From positions 1 through 64,000 of the forward strand of contig VCJN01000285.1 of assembly GCA_006384855.1 (NCBI GenBank): a stretch of 64,000 nucleotides of DNA, in the 5' to 3' direction. A program made the position numbers and the translations under genes. Below the pieces are notes generated by a model that saw only the letters and a list, made by a program, of their open reading frames with translations, was not told the origin of the DNA and searched no databases. Shown here one piece after another: positions 1-9,308 of the stretch. The DNA is from Tetraselmis striata. Lineage: Eukaryota > Chlorophyta > Chlorodendrophyceae > Chlorodendrales > Chlorodendraceae. How positions within the stretch are numbered: the first letter of the stretch is position 1; each line of letters begins with the position of its first letter.

Positions 1-10
1 GCCATATCAC

Positions 11-24
11 CCCCCCCCCCCCCC
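11..24. repeat. C homopolymer
   Basis: A 14-base run of C near the left edge. It is one of more than a dozen long G or C runs in this window. Confidence 0.9.
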
Positions 25-221
25 GCGCGCTCGTGCCTCGCCTCTTCGCGGGCGCATAGGGAACGCGCAGTTTGTTAAAACCTCAGCTTTCCCGGAGGCG
101 CCTGCAGCCGCGCACGGTCCACCCGCGGCCCGCTGGACTCGGCTCAGGGCCCTCTCCCTGCCCAGTTTTTGCTGCTGCTTCCTCCCCCATGGTGGCGTTT
201 CTTTCAAGCCCTTTTGTATAT

Positions 222-330
222 GTGTTAAGACCCATGTGGACAACGGCCCGTGCGTACATGGGAGCAGTCCATATGGACATGGAGCCTCCATTGACTCATT
301 TCCACATGGAATGTCCTATGTAAAGATGGA
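222..330. repeat. Palindrome-rich element, CCATGT/ACATGG family
   Basis: The stretch opens with GTTAAGACCCATGTGG and carries several short inverted motifs of the form CCATGTGGACA or TACATGGGAG within about 100 bp. Similar clusters occur at 24,755-24,870, 33,080-33,240 and 36,360-36,480. The opening resembles the edge of the CACATGTG arrays at 2,425 and 11,507. No coding sense is seen. This looks like a dispersed non-coding repeat family. Confidence 0.5.
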
Positions 331-339
331 GCAATCAGG

Positions 340-577
340 GTCATTTTTTTTCGCCCCCGGGACAGGTATGGCAGTGAAACCCTTGCAGCGTCCCTACGAT
401 GGCCGTTTAGGCAGCAATCCAGTTACGGAAAGCCCTGGGTTGGCGACGCTCCGTTTTAGGTCATCAAGCAAATTGCCGAAGCATTTTGCAAGACTAATTG
501 AAGAACACTGTTGGATCACCGTCTAAAACACTGCCATCAAAATACCCGGCACTGACCACGAAAGGTCCGCCCTACCC
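340..577 (+). repeat. Dispersed repeat, copy A
   Basis: About 240 bp that recurs at 57,175-57,462 in the same orientation and is visibly diverged. Shared landmarks in order are a T run, CGCCCCCGGGACAGG, GCGTCCCTACGA(T/C)GGCC, CAGCAATCCAGTTA, GCGACGCTCCGTTTTAG, AGCAAATTGCCGAAGCATT, TTCACCGTCTAAAA or its variant, and CGAAAGGTCCGCCCTACC. It has no reading frame of note. A SINE, a MITE or a solo terminal repeat would all fit. Confidence 0.7.
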
Positions 578-950
578 GTTTGGACGTCGGCCCATTCGAG
601 TAATGCGAGCTGGGGCAAGCCCCAACCCGCGGAGCAAAGCATTTCGGGAGTGCGATACATGTGCAACAAAGAAGGCAATGTGAGGGAGGGCCCGACGCCA
701 TAGCTGGAAATTTTCCCATTCCTAGTAAAATCCAGGGCGCCGTGAAGGGAGGGGGGGACCCCGCCCAAAATAAAGGCAGTTAAGTCCTCGGGTGTTGACG
801 CAATAACCTGACTATTATTCAGCGAAGCGTCGATTTTTCGGCGGTGAGCTTTATTGCCGTACAGGTACCCGTACAGTGCAGCGGATCGGGCCTATAGGTG
901 CATGACTAAATCTACTTATCTACTGGCATGTACTACTAAGTACTATAATC
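578..950. other. No gene seen
   Basis: Short overlapping frames without coding character. No recognisable motif. Confidence 0.5.
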
Positions 951-1000
951 CACCCGCCGGCCCGCCCGCCCGCCCGTCCGCCCGCCTGCCCACCCACGGC
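951..1000. repeat. CCCG-rich low-complexity run
   Basis: Imperfect repetition of CCCG/CCGT units, giving a strongly C-rich plus strand. Confidence 0.8.
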
Positions 1001-1043
1001 CCTTAATTACACAGCCGTCCGATTACATACGATCTCACGGTTG

Positions 1044-1275
1044 GCAGGTACTGGTATTGGTATTGGTACTAGTACTGGTACTCGCTGCTGGTAATGGAAA
1101 AAAAACTCTGGTAGCGACTACTTCAAAGCGCTGGCAATGCGAACGCTCGCTGCTGGTACTAGTACTCGCTACTCGCTGCAGGTACTGCTGGTACTCCTGG
1201 TACTGCTGTGAATTACAAAAAGGGCAGTTCCCCAGAACTGCTGGTACTGGTACTGGTACTCGCTAGCGCTACTCG
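1044..1275. repeat. Degenerate GGTACT/CTGGTA microsatellite
   Basis: Runs of GGTACTGGTATT-like and CTCGCTGCTGGTA-like units, interrupted by unique bases. Weaker traces of the same motif lie at 56,825-56,850 and 57,115-57,135. Confidence 0.8.
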
Positions 1276-1509
1276 CTGCTGGTAATGGGAAAAAAAACTC
1301 TGGTACAGTACTTCAAAGCGCGCTGGCAATTCAATAATAAACGCTAGCTGCTGGTACTTCAAAGCGCTGGGAATGCAATTCATGGAAATGTAGGCCAGTG
1401 ATATAGAACCCGTTCTTTTAAAATTTTCTGAAAAATCGACGCATCGCTTATTCAACTGTCAAGTTACTTCATAATAAAATCCCTGAACTCCGGAACTAAT
1501 AACCCAAAA

Positions 1510-1698
1510 TTATGACAGTGATACCCCCGCCACCGCAGGCACTCCACCAGCATATGTTCGCTCGATAGTCTCGGATTCACCGCCACATGTAGGGCACTGT
1601 TCCAAGAACCGCTCAGGCATTGCATGAATCCGGGCCAATCGGCGGGCAGTGGGAAATACTCGGGTGCGTAATTGTATCACAATGTGCAACCCGGCCAT
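1510..1698 (-). mobile_element. LINE fragment: reverse-transcriptase zinc-binding tail
   Basis: The minus strand encodes a 62-residue stretch typical of the zf-RVT module at the C-terminus of non-LTR retrotransposon polyproteins. It has a basic RLRT/PTARRLARI segment, then PERFLEQCPTCGGESETIE with its CxxC pair and the acidic T-I-E that normally precedes H-x(3)-C. The rest of the element is not found next to it. I take it as a 5'-truncated or rearranged remnant, perhaps of the same LINE family as the fragment at 11.5-13.1 kb. Confidence 0.6.
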
Positions 1699-1941
1699 AA
1701 CCCCCGCGAGACACCCACACCGTACTGTGGCAACGGGTTTGACGCATAAGACGCATGGACATACATACCCCTGGTTTTATTGCGTGCTAACGATGCCGAC
1801 GATTTGTAATGCGCCCACACCGATGCCTTTACTAGTTTTAGCGGCATCGCGCGCGGCTTGTGACCTCCACTCAAGTGGAAGGTGCGCCCCCTCAGCTAGC
1901 CCTACGTTCGCCCTAGCTAGTCGATCTAACCACCGCACAGT

Positions 1942-2106
1942 CCATGAAAGCAATTCCAAAGATCCGATCATGTCAAATACACGCGAGCAACCGCATACAT
2001 AGCCATACAGCCGGTACACGTACGGGCAGCCGAGTACTGGTATACCGCGCTATACTAGTATCGATACCGGGCAGCCGAGTATCGGTACGAGTATAGCTAA
2101 CATTCC
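1942..2106. repeat. Direct repeat, left copy
   Basis: About 160 bp repeated at 2,206-2,363. Both copies carry GATCCGATCATGTCAAATAC, then CCGGTACACG and GCAGCCGAGTACTGG, and end in GAGTATAGCTAACA. The left copy has a few extra bases in the middle. About 100 bp of unrelated sequence lies between the copies. Confidence 0.85.
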
Positions 2107-2205
2107 ATCCTGTCCCATCCATGGACGACTGATTCGAATCTCCGGGTGATAGGGATATTCGAACCAGTGACCTCCTGGATCGCAGCCAAGGCTCCGAGAA
2201 ACCAG

Positions 2206-2363
2206 TGAAAGCAATTCAAAAGATCCGATCATGTCAAATACACGCGGGCAACCGCATACATAGCCATACAGCCGGTACACGGGCAGCCGAGTACTGGTAT
2301 ACCGCGCTATACTAGTATCGATACCGGGCAGCCGAGTATCGGTACGAGTATAGCTAACAGTCC
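2206..2363. repeat. Direct repeat, right copy
   Basis: Near-identical partner of 1,942-2,106. The close match suggests a fairly recent local duplication. Confidence 0.85.
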
Positions 2364-2424
2364 CCGACGTCCACGTGTTAGGGCGCGCCCGACTTGGCTG
2401 ATCTACTAAATGGGTTATACATGT

Positions 2425-2770
2425 ATTTTTTAAGACCATATGAAAACGTGACACATGTTCACATGTGGCGCCACATGTGCACATGTGTCGCCAGATGTGC
2501 ACATGTGTCATCTGGGGACACGTGTGCACATTTGTCATGTTACTTTTGACACATGTGCACATGTGTTGCCTCGTGACACATCTGCATATGTGTCAAAATC
2601 AAAACGACACATATGCACATGTGCTAGCACATGTACACATATGTCATTTTCCGGCTGATCACGACACATGTGCACATGAGGCATGAACAGTATGGCTCAT
2701 GTGCATATATGTGGCCCGACACGTGACACATGTACACATGTGTCATTTTCGAGTGTGAGATAAGACACAT
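2425..2770. repeat. Array of CACATGTG palindromes (block 1)
   Basis: At least ten near-perfect palindromes around the core GACACATGTGCACATGTGTC are spaced roughly every 25-45 bp by short variable spacers. The block opens with TTAAGACCATATGAAAACGT followed by GACACATG. The reverse complement of that edge closes block 2 at 11,507, so the two blocks face each other in opposite orientation. No coding sense. Confidence 0.8.
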
Positions 2771-3024
2771 ATATATGAATACAAGTTCATTTTCGTCCGC
2801 GGAATTCGAGCGTGGGGTTCTAATTTATAATTATTGAAATATAAGTATTCCAAAAGGCACAAATTAACTAATTAAGCATGCCGGCCACTCGTTTGATGCC
2901 CTCAAAATGTATATTAAGGCACTACAAAGCAACATCAGCCAGTAATGTACAAAAGGATGTCGTCAGCATTTAGACAATGGCAAAGTTAGTGTTGGCAGGT
3001 GTCATATCATTACAATGCTGCGAA
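2771..3024. other. AT-richer spacer, no gene seen
   Basis: Non-coding in all frames as far as I can judge. It separates the palindrome array from the integrase-type fossil. Confidence 0.5.
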
Positions 3025-3930
3025 CTACTTTAGGACACGGACATGGGTCCGAACTTGGCTAGTGGAAGCACCCTCGTCGTAGTAAATGTTCTCACAGTTA
3101 CAGCTGCCATTGTGACACCGGGAGTTGCATTTCCTGCGTGCTTTGCGGCATGCACATACATTGGTTATGCACGGACCCTTGCAACTACACCTCAACACAC
3201 CCTGGCCACCAAGTAGGGATATAGAAGCCAAAGCATTGCGCACTGATATGTGTTTCCAGTTGGCTTTCTCTCGCCATTGTTCAAACTCATCATGCAGCAT
3301 GTGTTGCGCTGGGACAATGTCACGCACAGGAGTAATATCGCCGTGGCCAAAAGTTAGCCTTATGACTCAAGCCTTGGTCGCAAGCCTGAAATGGCCATGC
3401 TCAGTGACATGAAACACCAGTTTAAAGCCATGATATGTCTCACACCCAATAAATCAATATCAATTGCACATAGTACGTAGGCAATGCCATACCAAAAATA
3501 CATTTACATATACACATGGCTTGTTACCTCGATGACGATGCACACCAAGCATTGTGCATCTGACTTGGAGCGGTCGACGCTTGGATTTGGGATACGGACG
3601 CCATCGCCAACCAACTGTGCTGGCCCATGACGTGCAGCCACTCTGGTCTGCATTGCTATGGCTTGCTTGGCCTGAACGTCAGCACACCTAGACCTGATGG
3701 CTTGGCGCGCTGGCGTGTCTGCGATGTCCGGGTCTAATTGGACAGACCGCTCCGGTGACTCAGAGCGCACCAAGCAGGATGTCAAACACAAACGCCCGAA
3801 GAACGCGCGGCTGAAGGCGCTCGCTACGCTGCCGTCTGCAGCCCTCTCCACCGGCACCTCCTTTTGTTTGTACACCCAGCACAACACGATTTCGCAGCAC
3901 CTCCGCCAGCCGCATCCCCCCGTCGCGTCC
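3025..3930 (-). mobile_element. Integrase-type element fossil, C-terminal part
   Basis: Minus-strand coding pieces match the tail of integrase-core proteins carried by mobile elements. A segment around VGDGVRIPNPSVDR fits the post-catalytic barrel of such integrases (family norm V-G-D-x-V-x-I-P-x-x-D-R). It is followed by a piece reading FHVTEHGHFRLATKA and by a cysteine-rich end (CSCKGPC, then CACRKARRKC, CHNGSC, CNCEN) of the kind seen in CXC-tailed transposon integrases. No catalytic core is seen here. It is a broken, partial copy with a few breaks. Whether it came from an LTR-type or a DNA-type element cannot be decided. Confidence 0.55.
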
Positions 3931-4480
3931 ACGTACAGCCCTGCCCGGCTCCGACACGGAGCGTCAGATGTTGCGACGTTGAAGAAGCACATGTTATGGC
4001 AAACATCACGTCGCCGCGGCGCAAAAGCAGCACACCAAACTCTGCGCAAGAGCCAATGCCGTGCCATCAATGGTGCTGACGGATGGGTGGATACATTATT
4101 ATTTTCTTTTCATAATTTAACATTCTCATACATGTGCTACGGGTGCAGACGCGGTATTGAAAACACGGGGAGTAGGAACTTGCCTTGCGTCCCACGTCAA
4201 ATCTAGACGTAACAATAGCGGGACTGTAGGGAGTGCTCTTTTATAGCTTGCATAACTTTAGGCTTACAACAAAAATCTTATGGGTGAGTTGGCACCCGTA
4301 CTTCTAATATCAAATATCATATTTTATGTCGATATGTTTTTACATCAAGTACGACAGAAAAGCTAACAACCATGATGGCATGCCGTCAAGCGTGCGGCAG
4401 AGCGTGCACCGCAAAGATGTTGCCACCTACCGGAGCAGGTGCACTCCGCGATCTCCTCATGGGTTGCCACGCCGGTACAT
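3931..4480. other. No gene seen
   Basis: Mixed-composition sequence with an AT-rich middle (4,095-4,130) and no frame that looks coding. Confidence 0.5.
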
Positions 4481-4482
4481 GG

Positions 4483-4533
4483 CACATTTTTGAGTCAAAA
4501 CGGTCCAATTCCTGGACTCAAAAATGTGCCCCC
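4483..4533. repeat. Hairpin, GGCACATTTTTGAGTC arms
   Basis: The arms GGCACATTTTTGAGTC and GACTCAAAAATGTGCC are perfect inverted copies around an 18-19 base loop. A longer hairpin with related arms (GGACTCAAA..GCACCCCC) lies at 9,221-9,290. The pair suggests a small foldback or MITE-like family. Confidence 0.8.
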
Positions 4534-4615
4534 CACGTGATCGCTTAGGCTGGGATATGTACCCATTTTTCGGTCACATTTCAGGTGCAATGCAATACTA
4601 TACGAGAGTACTAAA

Positions 4616-5908
4616 AATGGCACATCGGCGTGTCCTCTTCGCGCCCTCAGTCGCGTAAAGTACTATCCGCCTCACCTTGGAAAATTGCGGACGCGAGGGC
4701 ATGGCGACTGCGTTTCAAGCGTTTCAAGCCTGGAAATCGAGCCTCACTCGCGCAGAGAAGACGCCCCGGGCCTACGAGTCTATCGCCGACCTCAGAGATT
4801 GTGTTCGTCGCAACGAGATGCTACCTCTGAACCCTGCTGACAGCGACGCGGCATTGGGGCGAGATGTCGGCGCAGGCGGCGGTGCGGGCTTCGCGTCCCG
4901 AGATGAGGGCTCCTTAGGCGGAGATGCGGTTCGGGGAGGCGGAGAAGCGGCACCGCCACGTGAAGATGTGGCCCTGCGACTCCCACCAGCGGCACCCGAA
5001 GGCGCCTGACGGCTTGACGTGGCTTCGCGTTTCGGCTTAGGCGTCTGGAAGGGGTCGTCGTCCTCCAACTCTTTCGCCATCTTAAAGGAGGAGTCGGCCC
5101 ACGCTTCTTGGAATGCTTCTTGCGCAGCTTAATGGGCGACAAGCTGCTGCTCTTGCCTCCATAGGCGGAGATGCGGGTCGGGGAGGCGGAGATGCGGCAC
5201 CGCCACGGGAAGATGTGACACTGCGACTCCCACCAGCGGCACCCGAAGGCGCCTGACGGCTTGACGTGGCTTCGCGTTTCGGCTTAGGCGCCTGGAAGGG
5301 GTCGTCGTCCTCCAACTCTTTCGCCATCTTAAAGGAGGAGTCGGCCCACGCTTCTTGGAATGCTTCTTGCGCAGCTTATTGGGCTACAAGCTGCTGCTCT
5401 TGCCTCCATAGGTGGAAATGCGGTTCGGGGAGGCGGAGAAGCGGCACCGCCACGGGAAGATGTGGCCCTGCGACTCCCACCAGCGGCACCCGAAGGCGCC
5501 TGACGGCTTGACGTGGCTTCGCGTTTCGGCTTAGGCGTCTGGAAGGGGTCGTCGTCCTCCAACTCTATCGCCATCTTGAAGGAGGACTCGGCCCGCGCTT
5601 CTTGGAATGCTTCTTGCGCAGCTTAATGGGCGACAAGCTGGTCTTGCCTCCCGTGCTCAACGCACCGTGCGGGCGCTTCGTCGCACTCGAAGGCTGAGGC
5701 TCACTCGGCGGCTTGGCAGTCTCCGAGGGACCAAGCCTGCTCGGGGGAGGGGCGGAGCTGCTCGAAGCTCTATCAAGAGACCTGCTGCAGCGCCGTTTTG
5801 GGAGCCATCTCCGCCGGACCCCGGTGGCGGTGGTTGAGATGCGGGCTTAGAGGACCCGCCAGCCTGGTGCGGCGCCGCTACGACCTGGTAGTAGCGGTCG
5901 TCGACCAA
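4616..5908 (-). CDS. Unrecognised basic, Pro/Ser-rich repeat protein
   Basis: Read on the minus strand, a frame starts at 5,908 (MVDDRYYQVVAAPHQAGG) and runs into proline-, serine- and alanine-rich sequence. It then continues in neighbouring frames through SLSPIKLRKKHSKKRG and the recurring block MAKELEDDDPFQTPKPKREA, followed by an S/T-R-rich stretch. That block is encoded three times by the 247-bp tandem repeat at 4,916-5,652. Because 247 is not a multiple of three, successive copies lie in different frames, so the gene is broken or the linker is spliced. I do not recognise the family. A short plus-strand frame at 4,677-5,009 competes for the left end. Confidence 0.3.
4916..5652. repeat. 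Tandem repeat, 247-bp unit, three copies
   Basis: Units start at 4,916, 5,163 and 5,410, each beginning AGGCGGAGATGCGG or AGGTGGAAATGCGG and ending at GCTCTTGCCTCC. Copies are highly similar, with only scattered substitutions. The third copy loses similarity after 5,650. Confidence 0.9.
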
Positions 5909-6019
5909 GACGGTGGGGGGTAAAGAGCCGGCTCGGCAACCTTCCAGTATGAGGATTTTTATGACAAAAAGGGGATTTAATTGCCCATATGCTTTACAAT
6001 ACTATACATGCAGTACCAC

Positions 6020-6143
6020 TAATGCCTGATATTTGCTCGCGGCACGCCGCAGATTGCTGCAGCGCTGCACCGCAGATGCTGCCTTTAGGCATGCTTCTAT
6101 TGCCTAGATGGCTGCAACCCATTTCGTATGCGGGGCTGCATGG
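6020..6143. repeat. Direct repeat, left copy (187-bp offset)
   Basis: About 124 bp beginning TAAT(G/A)CCT(G/C)ATATTTGCT and including GCAGATTGCTGCAGCGCTGC. It is repeated at 6,207-6,330. Confidence 0.85.
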
Positions 6144-6206
6144 CATAGAAGGGATGTGAACACGCACCGGCTTGGCGATACTATACGGATTGCAAGGTTG
6201 TAGGGC

Positions 6207-6330
6207 TAATACCTCATATTTGCTGGCGGCACGCCGCAGATTGCTGCAGCGCTGCACCGCAGATGCTGCCTTTAGGCATGCTTCTATTGCCTAGATGGCT
6301 GCAAACCATTTAGTATGCGGGGCCGCATGA
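6207..6330. repeat. Direct repeat, right copy
   Basis: Partner of 6,020-6,143 with a handful of differences. It leads straight into the 30-bp minisatellite. Confidence 0.85.
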
Positions 6331-6341
6331 ATCACCAACAT

Positions 6342-6625
6342 GCGCCGGCCGCGGCGCGTTGGCGCCCCGCTGCGCTGGCCGCGGCGCGTTGGCGCCCCGC
6401 TGCGCCGGCCGCGGCGCGTTGGCGCCCCGCTGCCCCGGCCGCGGCGCGTTGGCGCCCCGCTGCGCCGGCCGCGGCGCGTTGGCGCCCCGCTGCGCCGGCC
6501 GCGGCGCGTTGGCGCCCCGCTGCGCCGGCCGCGGCGCGTTGGCGCCCCGCTGCGCCGGCCGCGGCGCGTTGGCGCCCCGCTGCGCCGGCCGCGGCGCGTT
6601 GGCGCCCCGCTGCCCCGGCCGCGCT
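6342..6625. repeat. Minisatellite, 30-bp GC-rich unit
   Basis: About nine and a half copies of a 30-bp unit containing GGCCGCGGCGCGTTGGCGCC. Copies are almost identical, differing at one C/G position. The unit length is a multiple of three and lacks stops in several frames, so long but meaningless open frames exist on both strands. Confidence 0.95.
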
Positions 6626-6639
6626 AGCAAAAGAAGTGC

Positions 6640-6780
6640 GGTTTGCGAAATCGACGGACAGGAGTCGATTGAACTCTTATCTGCGGTTGAGAATGATTTG
6701 TTGTGATAGTTGATTATGATTAATGAGGTATTGTCCAGGGAGCTATGGCAGCGAATTTCAAGCTGCATAAATCCCTTGTC
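6640..6780. other. Unique spacer
   Basis: No coding or repeat signal recognised between the minisatellite and the 600-bp tandem repeats. Confidence 0.4.
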
Positions 6781-6789
6781 ACGGACCAG

Positions 6790-8060
6790 ACACGAACCCA
6801 CGTTGCTTGCCGAGGTGCTCCGAGAGATGCGCCCTTAAAGTCGCCGAATCTCTTCCGACGACCAACCACAAGGCGCGTCCGTTGGTGTCGGGGTTTCTTG
6901 GGTGCTTTGGCGCGATGAGAAGTACACGACCCGCTGTCAACAGGCTGTCGAGGTAGTCCATTCGCGGCAAGGTCCTTTGCGTCATGTAGGTGCTCGGAAT
7001 CTGCACGCGATAGATGCGACCGCCTTGGAGGCCGCCTGCAGCTATAGGAGCAAATTCAGGTGAGTGAACCAAGGCGACATGGCAACGACAAAGGGCTCCT
7101 TGCCTAGGGCAGCGTTACAAGAGCTAGGAGCGACAGTACACGGGTTTGTACACGAGAGATGCGGGCGTTCACCTGCCCCCACTGCGGAGATGCGGGTAAT
7201 CCCACCCTTTACGGCGGTCAATTCGATCTCTCCACCCTCCGCATCTCTTGCTCGCCAGTCGTGCCAGCGGTGGCCTCAGCCACCGCTGCTTTGACGTCCG
7301 CGAGGACGTACCGGTCGTCCCCAATGTGGGCCTCCGGGTTCCAGTGCCGCGTCTCTTTCGCCGCCGTCATGGTTCTCGCCGTCTCGCATACAGGAACCCA
7401 CGTTGCTTGCCGAGGTGCTCCGAGAGATGCGCCCTTAAAGTCGCCGAATCTCTTCCGACGACCAACCACAAGGCGCGTCCGTTGGTGTCGGGGTTTCTTG
7501 GGTGCTTTGACGCGATGAGAAGTGCACGACCCGCTGTCAACAGACTGAGGAGGTAGTTCATTTGCGGGCGGGGCCCTTGCGTCAAGTAGGTGCTCGGAAT
7601 CTGCACGCAACAGATTTCTGCCTTGTAGGCCGTCAGCACCGGTAGGAGCAAATTCAGGTGAGTGAACCAAGGCGACGTGACAACGACAAAGGGCTCCTTG
7701 CCTAGGGCAGCGTTACAAGAGCTAGGAGCGATAGTTCACGGGTTTGTACGCGAGAGATGCGAGCGCTCATATGCCCCCACTGCGGAGATGCGGGTAATCC
7801 CACCCTCTACCTTTAAATTCTCTCCACCCTCCGCATCTCTTGCTCGCCAGTCGTGCCAGCGGTGGCTTCAGCCACCGCTGCTTTGACGTCCAGGAGGACG
7901 TACTCGTCGTCCCCAATAATGTGGGCCTCCGGGTTCCAGTGCCGCATCTCTCGCCGCCGCCATGGTTCTCGCTGTCTCGCATACACGAACCCACGTTGCT
8001 TGCCGAGGTGCTCCGAGAGATGCGCCCTTAAAGTCGCCGAATCTCGTCCGACGACCAACT
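6790..8060. repeat. Tandem repeat, about 600-bp unit, about 2.1 copies
   Basis: The landmark GAACCCACGTTGCTTGCCGA recurs at about 6,793, 7,393 and 7,987, giving spacings of about 600 and 593 bp. Minus-strand frames inside the units read LVVGRDSATLRAHLSEHLGK or, one frame over, FGDFKGASLGAPRQATWVPV, so a coding sequence has been duplicated in tandem and has drifted between copies. Confidence 0.85.
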
Positions 8061-8421
8061 TCAAGGCGTCGACAATTGTCACATCTCGCCCCCTCTTGAC
8101 GGCAGTGAGTGGCGCGCAACAATTGAGAAAGATGATGAGGAGCACCCCCCCCCTCCCCCGCCAAGCTGTCGACATTGGCAGGACCCGAGCCGTAGTCCGG
8201 GTCTGCCATGACGAGGGCTTTTGCCGGGCCATTTTACCAGGGGACGAGATTCGCATCTGCCGGTGAGCTTCTTGGACATACTCGTTGCAAATCCCCCGCA
8301 ACTCGTTGTACACAAGCCGGTGGTCTTCAGAGGCCAAGAAGGCCCGCATGTTCACCGTGCTGCCTCTCGTCCCTGCCCCTCTCTTGCAGTCTGAGGTCAT
8401 TGGGTATCGCGGATCGTGCAT
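7813..8421 (-). CDS. Hypothetical protein, 202 aa, overlapping the 600-bp repeats
   Basis: Open minus-strand frame from an ATG at 8,421. The N-terminal third (MRAFLASEDHRLVYNELRGI, then a YVQEAHRQMRI segment) has the mixed polar/hydrophobic composition of real protein. The middle, around the C-run at 8,146-8,160, is poorer. The C-terminal part (LRAHLSEHLGKQRGF, then a DDEYVLLDVKAAVAEATAG helix) is repeated in the upstream 600-bp units. I do not recognise the family. A mobile-element origin is possible given the setting but is not shown. Confidence 0.35.
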   Translation of the reverse strand: MHDPRYPMTSDCKRGAGTRGSTVNMRAFLASEDHRLVYNELRGICNEYVQEAHRQMRISSPGKMARQKPSSWQTRTTARVLPMSTAWRGRGGVLLIIFLNCCAPLTAVKRGRDVTIVDALKLVVGRDSATLRAHLSEHLGKQRGFVYARQREPWRRREMRHWNPEAHIIGDDEYVLLDVKAAVAEATAGTTGEQEMRRVERI

Positions 8422-8524
8422 GATGTGTTAGAGGTCGTTGGCAGACAAGGACGAAAACACGAAGCGGGTGGGAAACGGGGCGGGTGTCACCACTCATGTC
8501 GAGATGCGCGACGGCGAGGTGCGC

Positions 8525-9130
8525 TTAACGCAGCCCACGGCGCCCTGATGAGAGATGCAAGCGAAGATGCGAGTCCGCGTACCGTTGGAGTCGCTCCTGG
8601 GAGAGGGACCAAAGGCGGCACACCTTGAGGCTTGGGGGGTCAGGCTGAGGCTCGCGGTGAGGCGAAGGCTGCAAATCTCCGGCCCCGGGCCATAGCGGTC
8701 CGCTTCCATGTTGCCCACCGCCCGGCTGCATGGGCCTCATGGGCTGAGTCATGGGTATTGGCGCATGAGACGCCCTCCTGCCGGAATGCAAGTGCATCTG
8801 CGGAGAATCTTGCGCCATGGGGGTCACTAGCAGTGTGTCGAGTTCCCTGCTCGTTGGGTCAAAGCCAAGTGCAGCCGCAGATGTCCCCGCCACGCACAGA
8901 ACTGTGCAAGCGGGCAGATGTGCGTTTTGCTCTGCGAGGACGGTCTGCCATGCTTTTGTGCACCGAGAAGCGTTAAGATGCCTCAAAGAATACAAGCGCG
9001 AGGGAGCTTGCGAGGGGTAGATGAGTGGGAAGCACAGTGGCGGCATAGCATTCGAGGCCAGAAAAAACGGTTGGCGTGGAAGGGTAGCGACGCATCTCGT
9101 CAAAGGGCGGTGGACAGGCGTGTAGTACAT
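8525..9130 (-). CDS. Hypothetical open frame, 201 aa
   Basis: Minus-strand frame with a Met/Pro/Gly/Gln-rich middle and no recognised domain. It lies just upstream, in the same orientation, of the 202-aa frame ending at 7,813 and could be part of the same decayed transcription unit. Composition alone could keep it open. Confidence 0.2.
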   Translation of the reverse strand: MYYTPVHRPLTRCVATLPRQPFFLASNAMPPLCFPLIYPSQAPSRLYSLRHLNASRCTKAWQTVLAEQNAHLPACTVLCVAGTSAAALGFDPTSRELDTLLVTPMAQDSPQMHLHSGRRASHAPIPMTQPMRPMQPGGGQHGSGPLWPGAGDLQPSPHREPQPDPPSLKVCRLWSLSQERLQRYADSHLRLHLSSGRRGLR

Positions 9131-9220
9131 AGTGAAGGTTCATTTCACTGAACAGTACCTCGTACAGTGTTGGCAAGAAAAGGAAGCCAGTTTCACAGTA
9201 CATTCGTACATTGTTAGGCT

Positions 9221-9290
9221 GGACTCAAATTTGCACCCCCCAAAAGGGGTACAATATTGAGTTAAGGGGGGTGCAATTTTGAGTCCAGAA
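9221..9290. repeat. Hairpin, GGACTCAAATTTGCACCCCC arms
   Basis: The arms GGACTCAAATTTGCACCCCC and GGGGGTGCAATTTTGAGTCC pair across about 25 bases. The arm tip GGACTCAAA matches the smaller hairpin at 4,483-4,533. It lies just past the 3' end of the minus-strand gene that stops at 9,309, so a role in 3'-end formation is an alternative to a MITE. Confidence 0.8.
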
Positions 9291-9308
9291 ATATGTGCCC
9301 ATTTTGAC

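Noticed and set aside
2425-2770. CRISPR-like array geometry
   Set aside because: The repeated motif is itself a palindrome with variable copies, spacers are uneven, no cas genes are present and the DNA is eukaryotic. It is a palindrome array instead.
6310-6801. Long open frames across the 30-bp minisatellite (132-163 aa on both strands)
   Set aside because: They are products of a 30-base unit that lacks stops. The repeated Ala/Arg/Pro peptide carries no domain.
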